Source of the DNA: a virus
Virus record (IMG/VR): IMGVR_UViG_3300042549_008168
Span: 1 to 24,196 of that record
Direction: 5' to 3' (one strand)
DNA: 24,196 nt
Part shown: positions 6,044 through 13,816 of the stretch, piece after piece
Numbering within the stretch: the first letter of the stretch is position 1
Layout: each line of letters begins with the position of its first letter
The notes under the pieces: generated by a model
The model's database searches: none
What the model saw: the letters and a program-made list of their open reading frames with translations, nothing else
What the model was told of the DNA's origin: nothing
Position numbers and translations under genes: made by a program

Positions 6044-6813
6044 AAAGAATAGAAGACTATAACAAAACACTTCCAATTGTAGAGCTTTACACAGCAGTAC
6101 AATCAGAAGGAAGCAGAGCAGGTTATCCAACAGTAGTAATTAGAACAACAGGTTGTACTCACAGATGTTGGTTTGGTGAAGGTGGATGGTGTGATTCTTG
6201 GTACACAAGTATTCATCCTGAGAAAGGACATATTAGTTTCCAAGACATTATTAACATGTATGATGCAAATCCTCACATCACAGAGATGATGTTAACAGGA
6301 GGATCACCTACAATGCATCCAGCATTAGTAAACGAATTAACACATTTTGCACATGAAAGAAATATTTTCATTACAATTGAGACCGAAGGAAGTCATTTTC
6401 TTGAGACAGATTACCCAATTAATCTATTATCAATCTCCCCTAAGTTCAGTAATTCTGTCCCTAAGGTTGGCATTGCAACACCTCAAGGAGACATTACAGA
6501 TGAGAAAATGATTAAACAGCATAATAAGTTAAGACTTAATTATGATGCTATTTCAAAATCAATCTCATACCATTCTGACTATCACTTAAAACCAGTATGG
6601 GATGGTGAAGATCAAGAAGCATTAGCTGAAATTATGGGTTGCATTAAAATGTTAGATATACCTCAAGACAAAGTATGGTTTATGCCAGCTGGAGATACAA
6701 GAGAAGCTTTATTCAAATCATATCCAAAAATGTTTGATTGGGTTAGAGATAATGGTTATATATTAACTTGGAGACCTCACATTATTGCATTTGAAGATAA
6801 AAGAGAAGTATAA
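6040..6813 (+). CDS. queE: 7-carboxy-7-deazaguanine synthase, radical SAM (QueE)
   Basis: QueE rearranges 6-carboxy-tetrahydropterin to 7-carboxy-7-deazaguanine using S-adenosylmethionine and a 4Fe-4S cluster. The N-terminus has the family pattern VQSEGSRAGYPTVVIRTTGC, with cluster cysteines Cys39, Cys43 and Cys51. This is a CX3CX7C spacing instead of the usual CX3CX2C, with an insert FGEGGW before the CDSWYT segment. The SAM-binding stretch reads LTGGSPTMHP in place of TGGEP. ISPKFS lies near residue 145. At 257 aa it is in the upper range of the family. Lies between two small genes in the deazaguanine operon, four bases overlapping the upstream one. High confidence in the assignment. Confidence 0.93.
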   Translation: MKRIEDYNKTLPIVELYTAVQSEGSRAGYPTVVIRTTGCTHRCWFGEGGWCDSWYTSIHPEKGHISFQDIINMYDANPHITEMMLTGGSPTMHPALVNELTHFAHERNIFITIETEGSHFLETDYPINLLSISPKFSNSVPKVGIATPQGDITDEKMIKQHNKLRLNYDAISKSISYHSDYHLKPVWDGEDQEALAEIMGCIKMLDIPQDKVWFMPAGDTREALFKSYPKMFDWVRDNGYILTWRPHIIAFEDKREV

Positions 6814-7016
6814 TGGATTTAAAACATACTAACATATCTGAATTAGAAGTATTAAATACTTTATGGTGGATATGGTGCAATGAACATTTAAGTAAAGGAG
6901 TTATAAATCATATATTAGAAGATTTGGATCTCCAAATAGAGTTTATTACATTAGACGGATATAAAATTACAAATAAAGATAAAACAATTATTTATTCTTA
7001 TGACAGAAAACAATAG
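6813..7016 (+). CDS. Unknown small protein (67 aa) between queE and folE
   Basis: A small acidic protein with an N-terminal helix (ISELEVLNTLWWIW) and a short C-terminal beta hairpin (FITLDGYKITNKDKTIIYSY). No family is recognised. Its ATG overlaps the queE stop by one base and its 3' end overlaps folE by 17 nt, so it is locked into the operon. It might be an accessory peptide for one of its enzyme neighbours, but nothing in the sequence shows that. Confidence 0.5.
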   Translation: MDLKHTNISELEVLNTLWWIWCNEHLSKGVINHILEDLDLQIEFITLDGYKITNKDKTIIYSYDRKQ

Positions 7017-7698
7017 AAAAAAAATCCACAATGATTTAGAAGTGGTACAAGTTGGTTTTGCAAATGGGGTTGCACCTGGTTTCCCTTTAAATGATATTCA
7101 AAAACAACATATGATTGAAGACGCTGCAGAAGCGTATGGTCAATTCTTAACAGCATTAGGTTGTGATTGGAAAAATGATCCAAATAGTTCTGATACACCA
7201 AGACGTGTAGCTAAAGCCTATGTTAACGATTTATGGAAAGGTAGATATACACCAATGTCTGAAATTACTTCATTTCCATCAGACGGTTACGATGGTATTG
7301 TGATTGAAAGAAACATTCCATTAACTTCAATGTGTTCACATCATCACCAAACAATTGGAGGAGTAGTTCATATTGGTTATGTAGTAGGTGAAAATGGTAG
7401 AGTAATTGGTTTATCTAAACTAAATAGAATTGTAGAGCATTTTGGTCGTAGAGGTGCTATTCAAGAACAATTAACATCAGCTATTCATCAAGCAGTAGAT
7501 AAAATCTGTGAGAATAATAGAGGTGTAATTGTATCAGTAGTAGGTACTCACAATTGTGTTTCTTGTAGAGGAGTCAAACATCAAGGTGCATCAATGGTTA
7601 CAACTAAAGCATCAGGAGTGTTTATGGAAAATGATAATCAAGCTCGTAAAGAGTTCTTTGACTCAATTAAAATTAATAACGGTAATCATCCAGTATAA
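7000..7698 (+). CDS. folE: GTP cyclohydrolase I (FolE type)
   Basis: FolE converts GTP to 7,8-dihydroneopterin triphosphate, the first step of both folate and 7-deazaguanine synthesis. Motifs visible: DTPRRVAKAY (65-74), MCSHHHQTIGG (111-121) with zinc Cys112 and catalytic His114/His115, VIGLSKLNRIVE (135-146), and THNCVSCRGVKHQGAS (183-198) with zinc Cys186. The usual Glu of CEHH is Ser113 here. The 232 aa match the usual length. In context it feeds queD and queE upstream; a folate role is less likely because no other folate gene is near. The start overlaps the preceding gene; the stop overlaps the next start. Confidence 0.95.
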   Translation: MTENNRKKIHNDLEVVQVGFANGVAPGFPLNDIQKQHMIEDAAEAYGQFLTALGCDWKNDPNSSDTPRRVAKAYVNDLWKGRYTPMSEITSFPSDGYDGIVIERNIPLTSMCSHHHQTIGGVVHIGYVVGENGRVIGLSKLNRIVEHFGRRGAIQEQLTSAIHQAVDKICENNRGVIVSVVGTHNCVSCRGVKHQGASMVTTKASGVFMENDNQARKEFFDSIKINNGNHPV

Positions 7699-8099
7699 TG
7701 GCTTTAAAAATTGCGAATAAAATTTACTTAAGTTGGGATGATGTGTCCCAACTAGTAGATAAACTATGTGAAAAAATAATTACTGAACAACCTAATATTG
7801 ATTCAGTATTTGGTTTAAAACGTGGTGGACTTATACCTGCTGTAATGGTGTCACATAAGTTAGGTTTGCCGTGGTCTGACGTGATGTTACCTAATACTTT
7901 AGTGGTGGATGACATTTGTGATACAGGAGTAACATTAAAAAATACAATTGGGGTTTACACAGCAGTATTACATCATAAACCACACACTTCATGTTACACA
8001 CCTAATATTTATGCTACACTACATGAAGGGGATGAATGGATTATTTATCCATGGGAAAGAAAAGATTCAGAACAAATACAAGACTATTTAAAAAAATAA
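7698..8099 (+). CDS. Purine-type phosphoribosyltransferase
   Basis: The 133 aa show the type I phosphoribosyltransferase fold: LSWDDVSQLVDKL at the start, GLKRGGLIPAVMVS (39-52) and the PRPP-binding loop LVVDDICDTGVTL (68-80) with the Asp71-Asp72 pair. The N-terminal pattern is closest to the xanthine/guanine/hypoxanthine group. Such enzymes join a free base to PRPP to make a nucleotide. It is shorter than the typical 150-180 aa, with most trimming before and after the PRPP loop. Start overlaps the folE stop by one base. Next to folE it may salvage guanine or, as inference, ribosylate a deazaguanine base; sequence does not decide the base. Confidence 0.85.
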   Translation: MALKIANKIYLSWDDVSQLVDKLCEKIITEQPNIDSVFGLKRGGLIPAVMVSHKLGLPWSDVMLPNTLVVDDICDTGVTLKNTIGVYTAVLHHKPHTSCYTPNIYATLHEGDEWIIYPWERKDSEQIQDYLKK

Positions 8100-8101
8100 T
8101 T

Positions 8102-8608
8102 ATGATCACAGAACCAAGAGTACCTTTTATTGACGAAGTAGAAGAATTTAACGCCGTAATGGGCAAACCAAACAATTATGAACCAGTTATCCCCGAAAGA
8201 AAAGAATGGGAATTTGTATACAATTTCATCCTTGAAGAACTTGAAGAATATAGAGAAGCTTGCGAAAGAGGAGACATCGTTGAGGTTCTGGACGCTCTTT
8301 GCGATATTACTTATGTTGCCACTGGGAACGGTACTATGTTACATGGCCTTAAGGATAAGATATGGCCAGCCTATCAAGAGGTTCAAGCGTCAAATTTATC
8401 TAAAGCTTGCAAAACAGAAGAAGAAGCTAAAGCAACTGTCATTAAAAGATCGAGTGAACAAGGTGAGGAGTGTCATTACGAAAAAGTTGGAGAGTATTTT
8501 ATCGTTTATAGAACAAGAGACAGAAAAGTAATGAAAAATGTAAATTACTTTAGACCTAATTTAAGACAATTCTTCACTGAAGAAGATATTTACCAAAATA
8601 AAATTTAA
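8102..8608 (+). CDS. MazG-like NTP pyrophosphohydrolase (168 aa)
   Basis: The all-alpha NTP-pyrophosphatase signature is present: EELEE (45-49), then E61, D64 and D68 in the helix EVLDALCD, followed by YVATGNGTM (71-79). These acidic residues bind magnesium and a nucleoside triphosphate, which is cut to the monophosphate and pyrophosphate. The C-terminal 70 residues are charged and include YEKVGEYFIVYRTRDRK, a small beta unit seen after this domain in some phage members. I chose ATG 8102, 2 nt after the upstream stop, over an in-frame ATG at 8036 that would lie inside the phosphoribosyltransferase gene. Codon use in the first two thirds has many more C- and G-ending codons than neighbours, hinting at separate acquisition. 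Confidence 0.85.
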   Translation: MITEPRVPFIDEVEEFNAVMGKPNNYEPVIPERKEWEFVYNFILEELEEYREACERGDIVEVLDALCDITYVATGNGTMLHGLKDKIWPAYQEVQASNLSKACKTEEEAKATVIKRSSEQGEECHYEKVGEYFIVYRTRDRKVMKNVNYFRPNLRQFFTEEDIYQNKI

Positions 8609-8635
8609 ATAAATTATTAACCAAAACAAATTATT

Positions 8636-8935
8636 ATGAGTGGATTTGATATTATCATCCTGATTATTGCTATAGCAATTATAGCAGCGGTTGTAGGAGC
8701 CTTTGTTACAAGTGGACAAAAATCCTTAAAAGAAATGACTGAAGACTTTCACAACAATGAGGAAGCACAAGAAATTGTAGAATTAACACAAGAACTTTAC
8801 AATAAAGACTTACGTCCAATTGTAGCTAAAAAAGCACCTAAAACTAAGGAAACAAAATCTGAATTTCCTATTGAACAACCAGCTAAGAAAAAAAGAAAAT
8901 ATTATCCAAGAAAGAAAAAACAAGGGGATAATTAA
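8636..8935 (+). CDS. Membrane-anchored protein with Lys-rich tail (99 aa)
   Basis: Residues 5-25 form one strongly hydrophobic helix (Ile/Ala/Val), which should anchor the protein in the inner membrane. The rest is hydrophilic: an acidic helical segment (about 31-57) and then a highly basic tail (82-96, AKKKRKYYPRKKK) that could touch nucleic acid or acidic lipid. No family is recognised. It follows a 27-nt gap with leader ATTATT before ATG and lies 16 nt before the larger membrane gene, with which it may work. Confidence 0.6.
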   Translation: MSGFDIIILIIAIAIIAAVVGAFVTSGQKSLKEMTEDFHNNEEAQEIVELTQELYNKDLRPIVAKKAPKTKETKSEFPIEQPAKKKRKYYPRKKKQGDN

Positions 8936-8951
8936 TCTAAAACAGTGAATA

Positions 8952-10145
8952 ATGGAAAATACTAAAAACAAAATTTTCCCTTATATTATAGCACTAACTG
9001 CTTTGTCGGTTAGTGCTTCTGCTGCGTTTTACTCTGTCACTGGATTGAGTAAATTATTCGCGGGGGCATCTACACAAGTGATGATAATGGCGGGAAGTTT
9101 AGAAGTAGCTAAATTAGTGATAGCTTCTTTATTATATCAATATTGGGATACACTTAATAAGACTTTACGTGCTTATTTAATGGGTGCTACTATAGTATTA
9201 ATATTAATAACATCTATGGGTATTTACGGGTATCTATCAGCTGCCTACCAAACAACAGCTTCTCAAGCTGGTAATGCTGAAGCCCAAGTAACCCTACTTG
9301 AAACTAAAAAGCAAAACTTTGTACAACAAAGAGATTTATACAACACTGAAAAAACAAATTTAGTACAAGGTATTACTCAGTTACAGTCAGGTTTAGCTAA
9401 TAATAAAACCTCATATGTTGATAAAAGAGGTAATCTAATACAATCAACAAGTAACTCTAATAGAAAATCATTTGAAAAACAATTAGATAACTCCACATTG
9501 AGACAATCGGAAATTTCAGCTAAATTAGACGTTATTAACGACTCGATATTCAAATTGGACACTCAGATTGTAGAAGCAAGAACCACCAATAACTCCGCTG
9601 GTGAATTAGGTCCACTAAAATACCTAAGTAATTTAACAGGAGTTGCAATGGATAGAATTATAAATTGGCTATTACTAGTTATAATATTTGTATTTGATCC
9701 ATTAGCAATTGCTTTAGTGATCGCGGCTAACTTTGCTTTTGCTAGATTAAGAAAACCTGATGTGCTAGAGACATTTAAAGAAAATGTTGAAAGAATTGAA
9801 AATGATTTAGATTGGGAATTGCTAGTTAATGAAGGATTAGACAATGAACCATGGTATGATGAGGAAGCAGAACATAGAATGGATATTATAGGTCAAAATG
9901 GAAATGAAGGAGAACATTATGAAAATGAATTGGCTTCCCAACAAGAATTTGATATATTAGATCTAAATAAAGATGGAGTTGTTGATGATGAAGAAAGATT
10001 AATAGCTGAAAATAAAATCGCAATTATTGAAAACGAATTGCAAAACACTTCTATGTCAGGGTGGAGAGCTAATAAAATGAGACAAGAAGCTGAAGAGTTA
10101 AGACAAAAAATAACTAAAGACGATAATATTATAGATTACAACTAA
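8952..10145 (+). CDS. Multi-pass membrane protein with coiled coil and EF-hand
   Basis: Domain order is clear although the function is not. Three hydrophobic helices lie at about 10-36, 42-62 and 72-97. A long coiled-coil region follows (about 105-215, Gln/Leu/Lys-rich). A fourth hydrophobic segment at 235-265 contains an Asp-Pro. The acidic C-terminal region contains an EF-hand calcium loop, D337-x-N339-x-D341-G-x-x-D345-x-x-E348, and ends in a charged helix. If helices 1-3 and 4 cross the membrane, the coiled coil and the C-terminus lie on opposite sides. Similar large membrane/coiled-coil proteins occur in other large phages without assigned role. The gene lies just upstream of the polymerase. 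Confidence 0.65.
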   Translation: MENTKNKIFPYIIALTALSVSASAAFYSVTGLSKLFAGASTQVMIMAGSLEVAKLVIASLLYQYWDTLNKTLRAYLMGATIVLILITSMGIYGYLSAAYQTTASQAGNAEAQVTLLETKKQNFVQQRDLYNTEKTNLVQGITQLQSGLANNKTSYVDKRGNLIQSTSNSNRKSFEKQLDNSTLRQSEISAKLDVINDSIFKLDTQIVEARTTNNSAGELGPLKYLSNLTGVAMDRIINWLLLVIIFVFDPLAIALVIAANFAFARLRKPDVLETFKENVERIENDLDWELLVNEGLDNEPWYDEEAEHRMDIIGQNGNEGEHYENELASQQEFDILDLNKDGVVDDEERLIAENKIAIIENELQNTSMSGWRANKMRQEAEELRQKITKDDNIIDYN

Positions 10146-10158
10146 TAAAAGGTTATAA

Positions 10159-11892
10159 ATGAGTTATAAAAACATTGTTACCCAAACATTGGGTAAAAAT
10201 AGACATGCTGTTACTTTATGGACTGATGATGGAGTAGAACAGTATGAATTTCAGAATTACGCTTATGAAAAATGCTATGAAAAAGATGCTACTCATTTAG
10301 GTCTAAAAGGAGAACCACTACGTAAAGTAACGTATTGGGAAGCAACAAATCCATTTATCCATTATCATGATATGCCGGTTCATCAAAAATTCCTAATTGA
10401 CAAATATGGAATTAATGATGAACCTTCAACTACTCACCAAGAAATATTTTTTGATATTGAGATTGAAATGGGTGGTGCTTTAACTCCTGATTACATTAGA
10501 AGAGCACCTAAGCCTGTTACATCAATTGCTTGGTGGCACCGTCAACATGACAAATGGTATATTTTAATTTTAGATAAACAAGGTAAAATAGAAAAAACTA
10601 CTAATGGTAATAAACAAATTATACCTTGTTCTAATGAAAGAGATTTATTAACTAAATGGTTAAATTATTTAGGTAAAGTTCAACCTGACATACTAATTGG
10701 TTATAACAGTGATTACTTCGATATACCTTATCTATACTATAGAATTTTAAATCAGTTAGGTGAGCGTAGAGCAAATGATTTATCTCCTATAGGTAAAGTT
10801 AAAATACAAAAATTTACTAATAGAGAAACAGGTGTAGACATCTATAATGAAGATCAACCAGTTAGAATTGAAGGAATGTATTCACTTGATTATATCAGGT
10901 TACATAAAAAATATTCAATGTCTGATGAACCATCTTATAAATTAGATGCTTTAGGTGAAAAATATTGTAAGTTAGGTAAAATTGAATATAATGGTAGTTT
11001 AGATAGATTGTTTATTGATGATATAGATAAATTTATTGAGTATAACTTTCGAGATGTTGAAATCTTAAAAGCATTAGATAATAAATTCAATTATATTGGA
11101 TTAACAAAAAACTTAGCACATAAAGGTAAAATTCACTATGATGATGTTTACCAATCTTCAAAAATACATGATGGCGCTATTTCAGCTTATCTATTATCTG
11201 AAAATATAGTACCTCCATCAAGAGATAGAAATCCAATTAAGAAAGCTAATTACGCAGGTGGTTATTTATTCTGTCCTAAAGCAGGTCTATATAGATACAT
11301 GTTTGATGAGGATTTAACATCACTATATCCTTCAATTATTATGTCTCTTAATATTGGTAAAGAAACATTAATAGGTAGAATTATAGATCCTAATGACAGA
11401 AACAATAGATTGGGATTAAATGATTTATTAAATGATGTTGATGATAAACCACGAGTTACAGAATGGTTTGTTAACCAACAAAAATTCAATAGAATAGAAT
11501 GGACTAGTTCAAAATTAGCTAAACTACTTCAACAATATAATTTGGCTATCTCAGCAAATGGTGTTATATTCCGCAATGATGAGCCTTCAGTATTATCAAC
11601 GATTTTATCTAAATGGTTTGATGAAAGGGTATTGTATAAAAATAAAATGAAAGACGCTTATAAGGCAGGTGATAAAGTAGCAGGTGAAAAATATCATTTG
11701 ATGCAGTACACAATGAAAATTCTATTAAACAGTTTATATGGCGCCACAGCATTACCTTCATTTAGATACGGGAATGTTATATTATCAGAAGCCATCACTT
11801 TATCAGGACAAAGAATTATTCAAGAATCAGCACTTTGTGCTAATAGACATATGAATAAAGTTATTAGAAACGAAATTAAATTAGAGATATAA
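10159..11892 (+). CDS. 43A: DNA polymerase gp43, N-terminal part (exonuclease, palm A, fingers)
   Basis: First part of a T4-like family B replicative polymerase. The 3'-5' exonuclease motifs are FFDIE (Asp99, Glu101), GYNSDYFDIPY (Asp188) and YNFRDVEIL (Asp299). The polymerase motif A is DEDLTSLYPSII (Asp385), and the fingers motif B is KILLNSLYGA (Lys520, Asn524). The frame then stops after IKLEI, before motif C. The missing motif C and thumb are encoded by the gene at 12157. Together the parts are 888 aa, close to the 898 aa of T4 gp43, so nothing essential is lost. No intein sequence is seen at the break. The stop overlaps the start of an unknown 87-aa gene. The gene lies 13 nt after the membrane gene. 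Confidence 0.95.
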   Translation: MSYKNIVTQTLGKNRHAVTLWTDDGVEQYEFQNYAYEKCYEKDATHLGLKGEPLRKVTYWEATNPFIHYHDMPVHQKFLIDKYGINDEPSTTHQEIFFDIEIEMGGALTPDYIRRAPKPVTSIAWWHRQHDKWYILILDKQGKIEKTTNGNKQIIPCSNERDLLTKWLNYLGKVQPDILIGYNSDYFDIPYLYYRILNQLGERRANDLSPIGKVKIQKFTNRETGVDIYNEDQPVRIEGMYSLDYIRLHKKYSMSDEPSYKLDALGEKYCKLGKIEYNGSLDRLFIDDIDKFIEYNFRDVEILKALDNKFNYIGLTKNLAHKGKIHYDDVYQSSKIHDGAISAYLLSENIVPPSRDRNPIKKANYAGGYLFCPKAGLYRYMFDEDLTSLYPSIIMSLNIGKETLIGRIIDPNDRNNRLGLNDLLNDVDDKPRVTEWFVNQQKFNRIEWTSSKLAKLLQQYNLAISANGVIFRNDEPSVLSTILSKWFDERVLYKNKMKDAYKAGDKVAGEKYHLMQYTMKILLNSLYGATALPSFRYGNVILSEAITLSGQRIIQESALCANRHMNKVIRNEIKLEI

Positions 11893-12155
11893 TGGCATTA
11901 AAAGGACAATCAATTAGAAACGGAGTTACTATTACAGTAAACGGAGTTAAAGCTGAAAAGCAATTAGTTATTAAATTATCTGAAAGTTGGGATGAATCAC
12001 AAGAGAAATTCTTTAAAAAGATGCTTAAACAAGGAGGTAAATGTAAAGTGAATGGAAATTCATTTGAAATATTACTTAAAGAAAGAAATGATATAGATTC
12101 AAAAGGAAATAGACCAGTTAATTTACCTCCAGTACCAGGAGAAAGAACATTTTAA
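11892..12155 (+). CDS. Unknown 87-aa protein between the two polymerase parts
   Basis: This basic protein occupies the position where split T4-like polymerases elsewhere carry a homing endonuclease. It has no GIY-YIG, HNH or LAGLIDADG motif. The visible features are a small beta-rich start (NGVTITVNGVKAEKQLVIKL), a helix (DESQEKFFKKMLKQGG), another strand pair, and a Pro-rich C-terminus (VNLPPVPGERTF). Its ATG overlaps the stop of the upstream polymerase part (TAATG), and its stop lies 1 nt before the downstream part, so all three are co-translated. Function is not recognised; a helper of polymerase assembly is only a guess. Confidence 0.6.
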   Translation: MALKGQSIRNGVTITVNGVKAEKQLVIKLSESWDESQEKFFKKMLKQGGKCKVNGNSFEILLKERNDIDSKGNRPVNLPPVPGERTF

Positions 12156-12156
12156 T

Positions 12157-13092
12157 ATGAAGCATTTAGAAGATACTCCATGGTGGATTTGTGATGAAGG
12201 TGACTTCAACTTCTGCGCCTATGTGGATACTGACTCTAATTACTTTAATGCTGAACCTCTATTAAAATTTTTATATCCCAACTTTGAAGAGTTTAATGAC
12301 CAAGAAAAAGATGATATCTTAGAAAAAGTAGCTTTAAAATATGAAGGTATTATTACTAAACATTATGATGAATTAGCAAGAGAATGTTTTAATGTACCTA
12401 CACATAGATTAGAAATGAAAACTGAATGTGTTATTCGTTCAGCTTATTTTAGAGCTACTAGACGATATGCTCAGTGGATCACGAAACAAGAAGGTAGAGC
12501 AAATGAGATACTAGATATTAAAGGTTTAGAATTTAAGAAAGCTAATTTTCCTAAATACTTTGGTAAATTTTATCAAGAGATATTAGAGTTAATTATTAAA
12601 GGTACTCCACAAGCTATAATTGATAAGAAAATACAAGACTTTAGAAACGAATCAACAGGTAAAGATGTAGACTTTACATTAATTGGTAATCCAACATCAG
12701 TTAAGGTATTAAATGATTATGTTGAAGCAGTTCCTAGACCCGGTAAAATATTATCTACACTTAAAAAAGGTGCTGGTGCAAATGTTAAAGCTGCCACTTG
12801 TTATAATGACTTATTAAGATTCTGGCAGTTAGATAAAGATTATAGTCAAATTGTGCAAGGTGATAAAATTAAATGGGTTTATTTAAAATCAAATCCATAT
12901 CAAATGGAAGCTATAGCTTTCCTAGAATTTGATATGCCTGATAAAATTAAAGATTTTATTAATGAGTATATTGATAGAGAAAAAAGTTTTGAAACTATAT
13001 TACAAAATAAATTACAAGGGTTCTATGATGATTTAGAGTGGGTATTACCACCATCAAATCCTTTAATAAATAAATTCTTCACATTCAATTAA
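12157..13092 (+). CDS. 43B: DNA polymerase gp43, C-terminal part (palm C, thumb)
   Basis: Second part of the T4-like polymerase. Motif C, AYVDTDSNYF (Asp24 and Asp26), supplies the remaining metal-binding aspartates that must join Asp385 of the first part. Next is the HRLEMKTECVIRSAYF stretch and KKANFPKYF, matching the palm-thumb region of T4 gp43. The C-terminus, NKFFTFN, resembles the clamp-binding tail (LDFLFG in T4). The two products must associate to give one enzyme. The gene lies 1 nt after the 87-aa gene and 1 nt before the clamp gene. About 20 residues precede motif C, so the break is between the fingers and the catalytic palm hairpin. Confidence 0.93.
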   Translation: MKHLEDTPWWICDEGDFNFCAYVDTDSNYFNAEPLLKFLYPNFEEFNDQEKDDILEKVALKYEGIITKHYDELARECFNVPTHRLEMKTECVIRSAYFRATRRYAQWITKQEGRANEILDIKGLEFKKANFPKYFGKFYQEILELIIKGTPQAIIDKKIQDFRNESTGKDVDFTLIGNPTSVKVLNDYVEAVPRPGKILSTLKKGAGANVKAATCYNDLLRFWQLDKDYSQIVQGDKIKWVYLKSNPYQMEAIAFLEFDMPDKIKDFINEYIDREKSFETILQNKLQGFYDDLEWVLPPSNPLINKFFTFN

Positions 13093-13093
13093 A

Positions 13094-13816
13094 ATGGAAA
13101 AAAAGTTATTAATACAATTAATCGAAAGTTTTTACCTTAATGGTTTAGCTACTCAAGTTAAATTTAAAGTTAAAGATAATGAAGCTCACATTAAATTTGC
13201 AACTGACAATAAAGACTGTATTGGTGAAATAAAAGCACCTGTGCAATTAGAAGATTGTGAGATTGGTATTTTTAATACAGCTCAATTACTAAAATTACTT
13301 AATATTACAAATGAGTATATTGAGTTAAAATTAGAAAAACAAGGTAATCATTTTCTAAAACTTCACATTAGTGATAATCAATTTGATTTATCATACAATT
13401 TAAGTGATTTAGGGTTAATTCAGGATCCAGGTGTAGTACCAAATTTACCTCCATATGATTTAGAATTTGATATTAATTTTGATTTTACTCAAAAATATAT
13501 TAAAGCACATAACGCTTTAGATAAACCACCTCGTTTTGAAATAGGTGTAACTAAAGATTTTCAAGGTGAGGAGGTAGTTAACTTTATGGTAGGTGAAAAA
13601 TCAACATATTCTAATAAAGTAACATTTACTGAAGCTGGAACTGTTATAAACCAAGTAAAACCTGTATCATTTAGTGCCGCTAATTTTAGAGAAATAGTTT
13701 CTGTAGCTAAAAGTGCTAATGGTAAGGCTTATCTATTTAAAGATGGTTTATTGAAAATCAATTTAGAAGAAGAAGGAGTAATATCTGAATATTTTTTAGT
13801 GGCTTTACATGAGTAG
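13094..13816 (+). CDS. 45: DNA polymerase sliding clamp (gp45-like)
   Basis: A 240-aa protein of the T4 gp45 type, which forms a trimeric ring around DNA and tethers the polymerase. The features match: an N-terminal LLIQLIESFYLNG helix, the central IGIFNTAQLLKLLNI (57-71, a helix lining the ring), an acidic strand DLSYNLSDLGLI, and a C-terminal strand pair KAYLFKDGLLKINL with YFLVALHE. T4 gp45 is 228 aa. Its place directly after the polymerase supports the call. Unlike in T4, the clamp-loader genes do not follow directly; a chaperone cluster lies between. In T4 the clamp also activates late transcription; whether this one does is unknown. Confidence 0.9.
   Translation: MEKKLLIQLIESFYLNGLATQVKFKVKDNEAHIKFATDNKDCIGEIKAPVQLEDCEIGIFNTAQLLKLLNITNEYIELKLEKQGNHFLKLHISDNQFDLSYNLSDLGLIQDPGVVPNLPPYDLEFDINFDFTQKYIKAHNALDKPPRFEIGVTKDFQGEEVVNFMVGEKSTYSNKVTFTEAGTVINQVKPVSFSAANFREIVSVAKSANGKAYLFKDGLLKINLEEEGVISEYFLVALHE

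Noticed and set aside
8036-8101. Longer start for the MazG-like gene
   Set aside because: It would overlap the end of the phosphoribosyltransferase gene by 64 nt, and the first 22 residues (basic, low complexity) do not fit the domain. ATG 8102 gives the usual 2-nt spacing.
8178-8531. A second + strand frame of about 117 codons inside the MazG-like gene
   Set aside because: It lies wholly within a gene with clear catalytic motifs in the other frame, and its product is a low-complexity Lys/Leu-rich sequence.
7724-9844. Reverse-strand open frames inside the phosphoribosyltransferase gene and the membrane/EF-hand gene
   Set aside because: They mirror well-supported + strand genes, have no recognisable domain, and no other gene in the window runs on the - strand.
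11880-12240. Split intein or self-splicing intron at the polymerase break
   Set aside because: Neither the end of the first part nor the start of the second shows intein blocks (Cys/Ser start, HN end). The gap is fully coding for an 87-aa protein with coupled start and stop.
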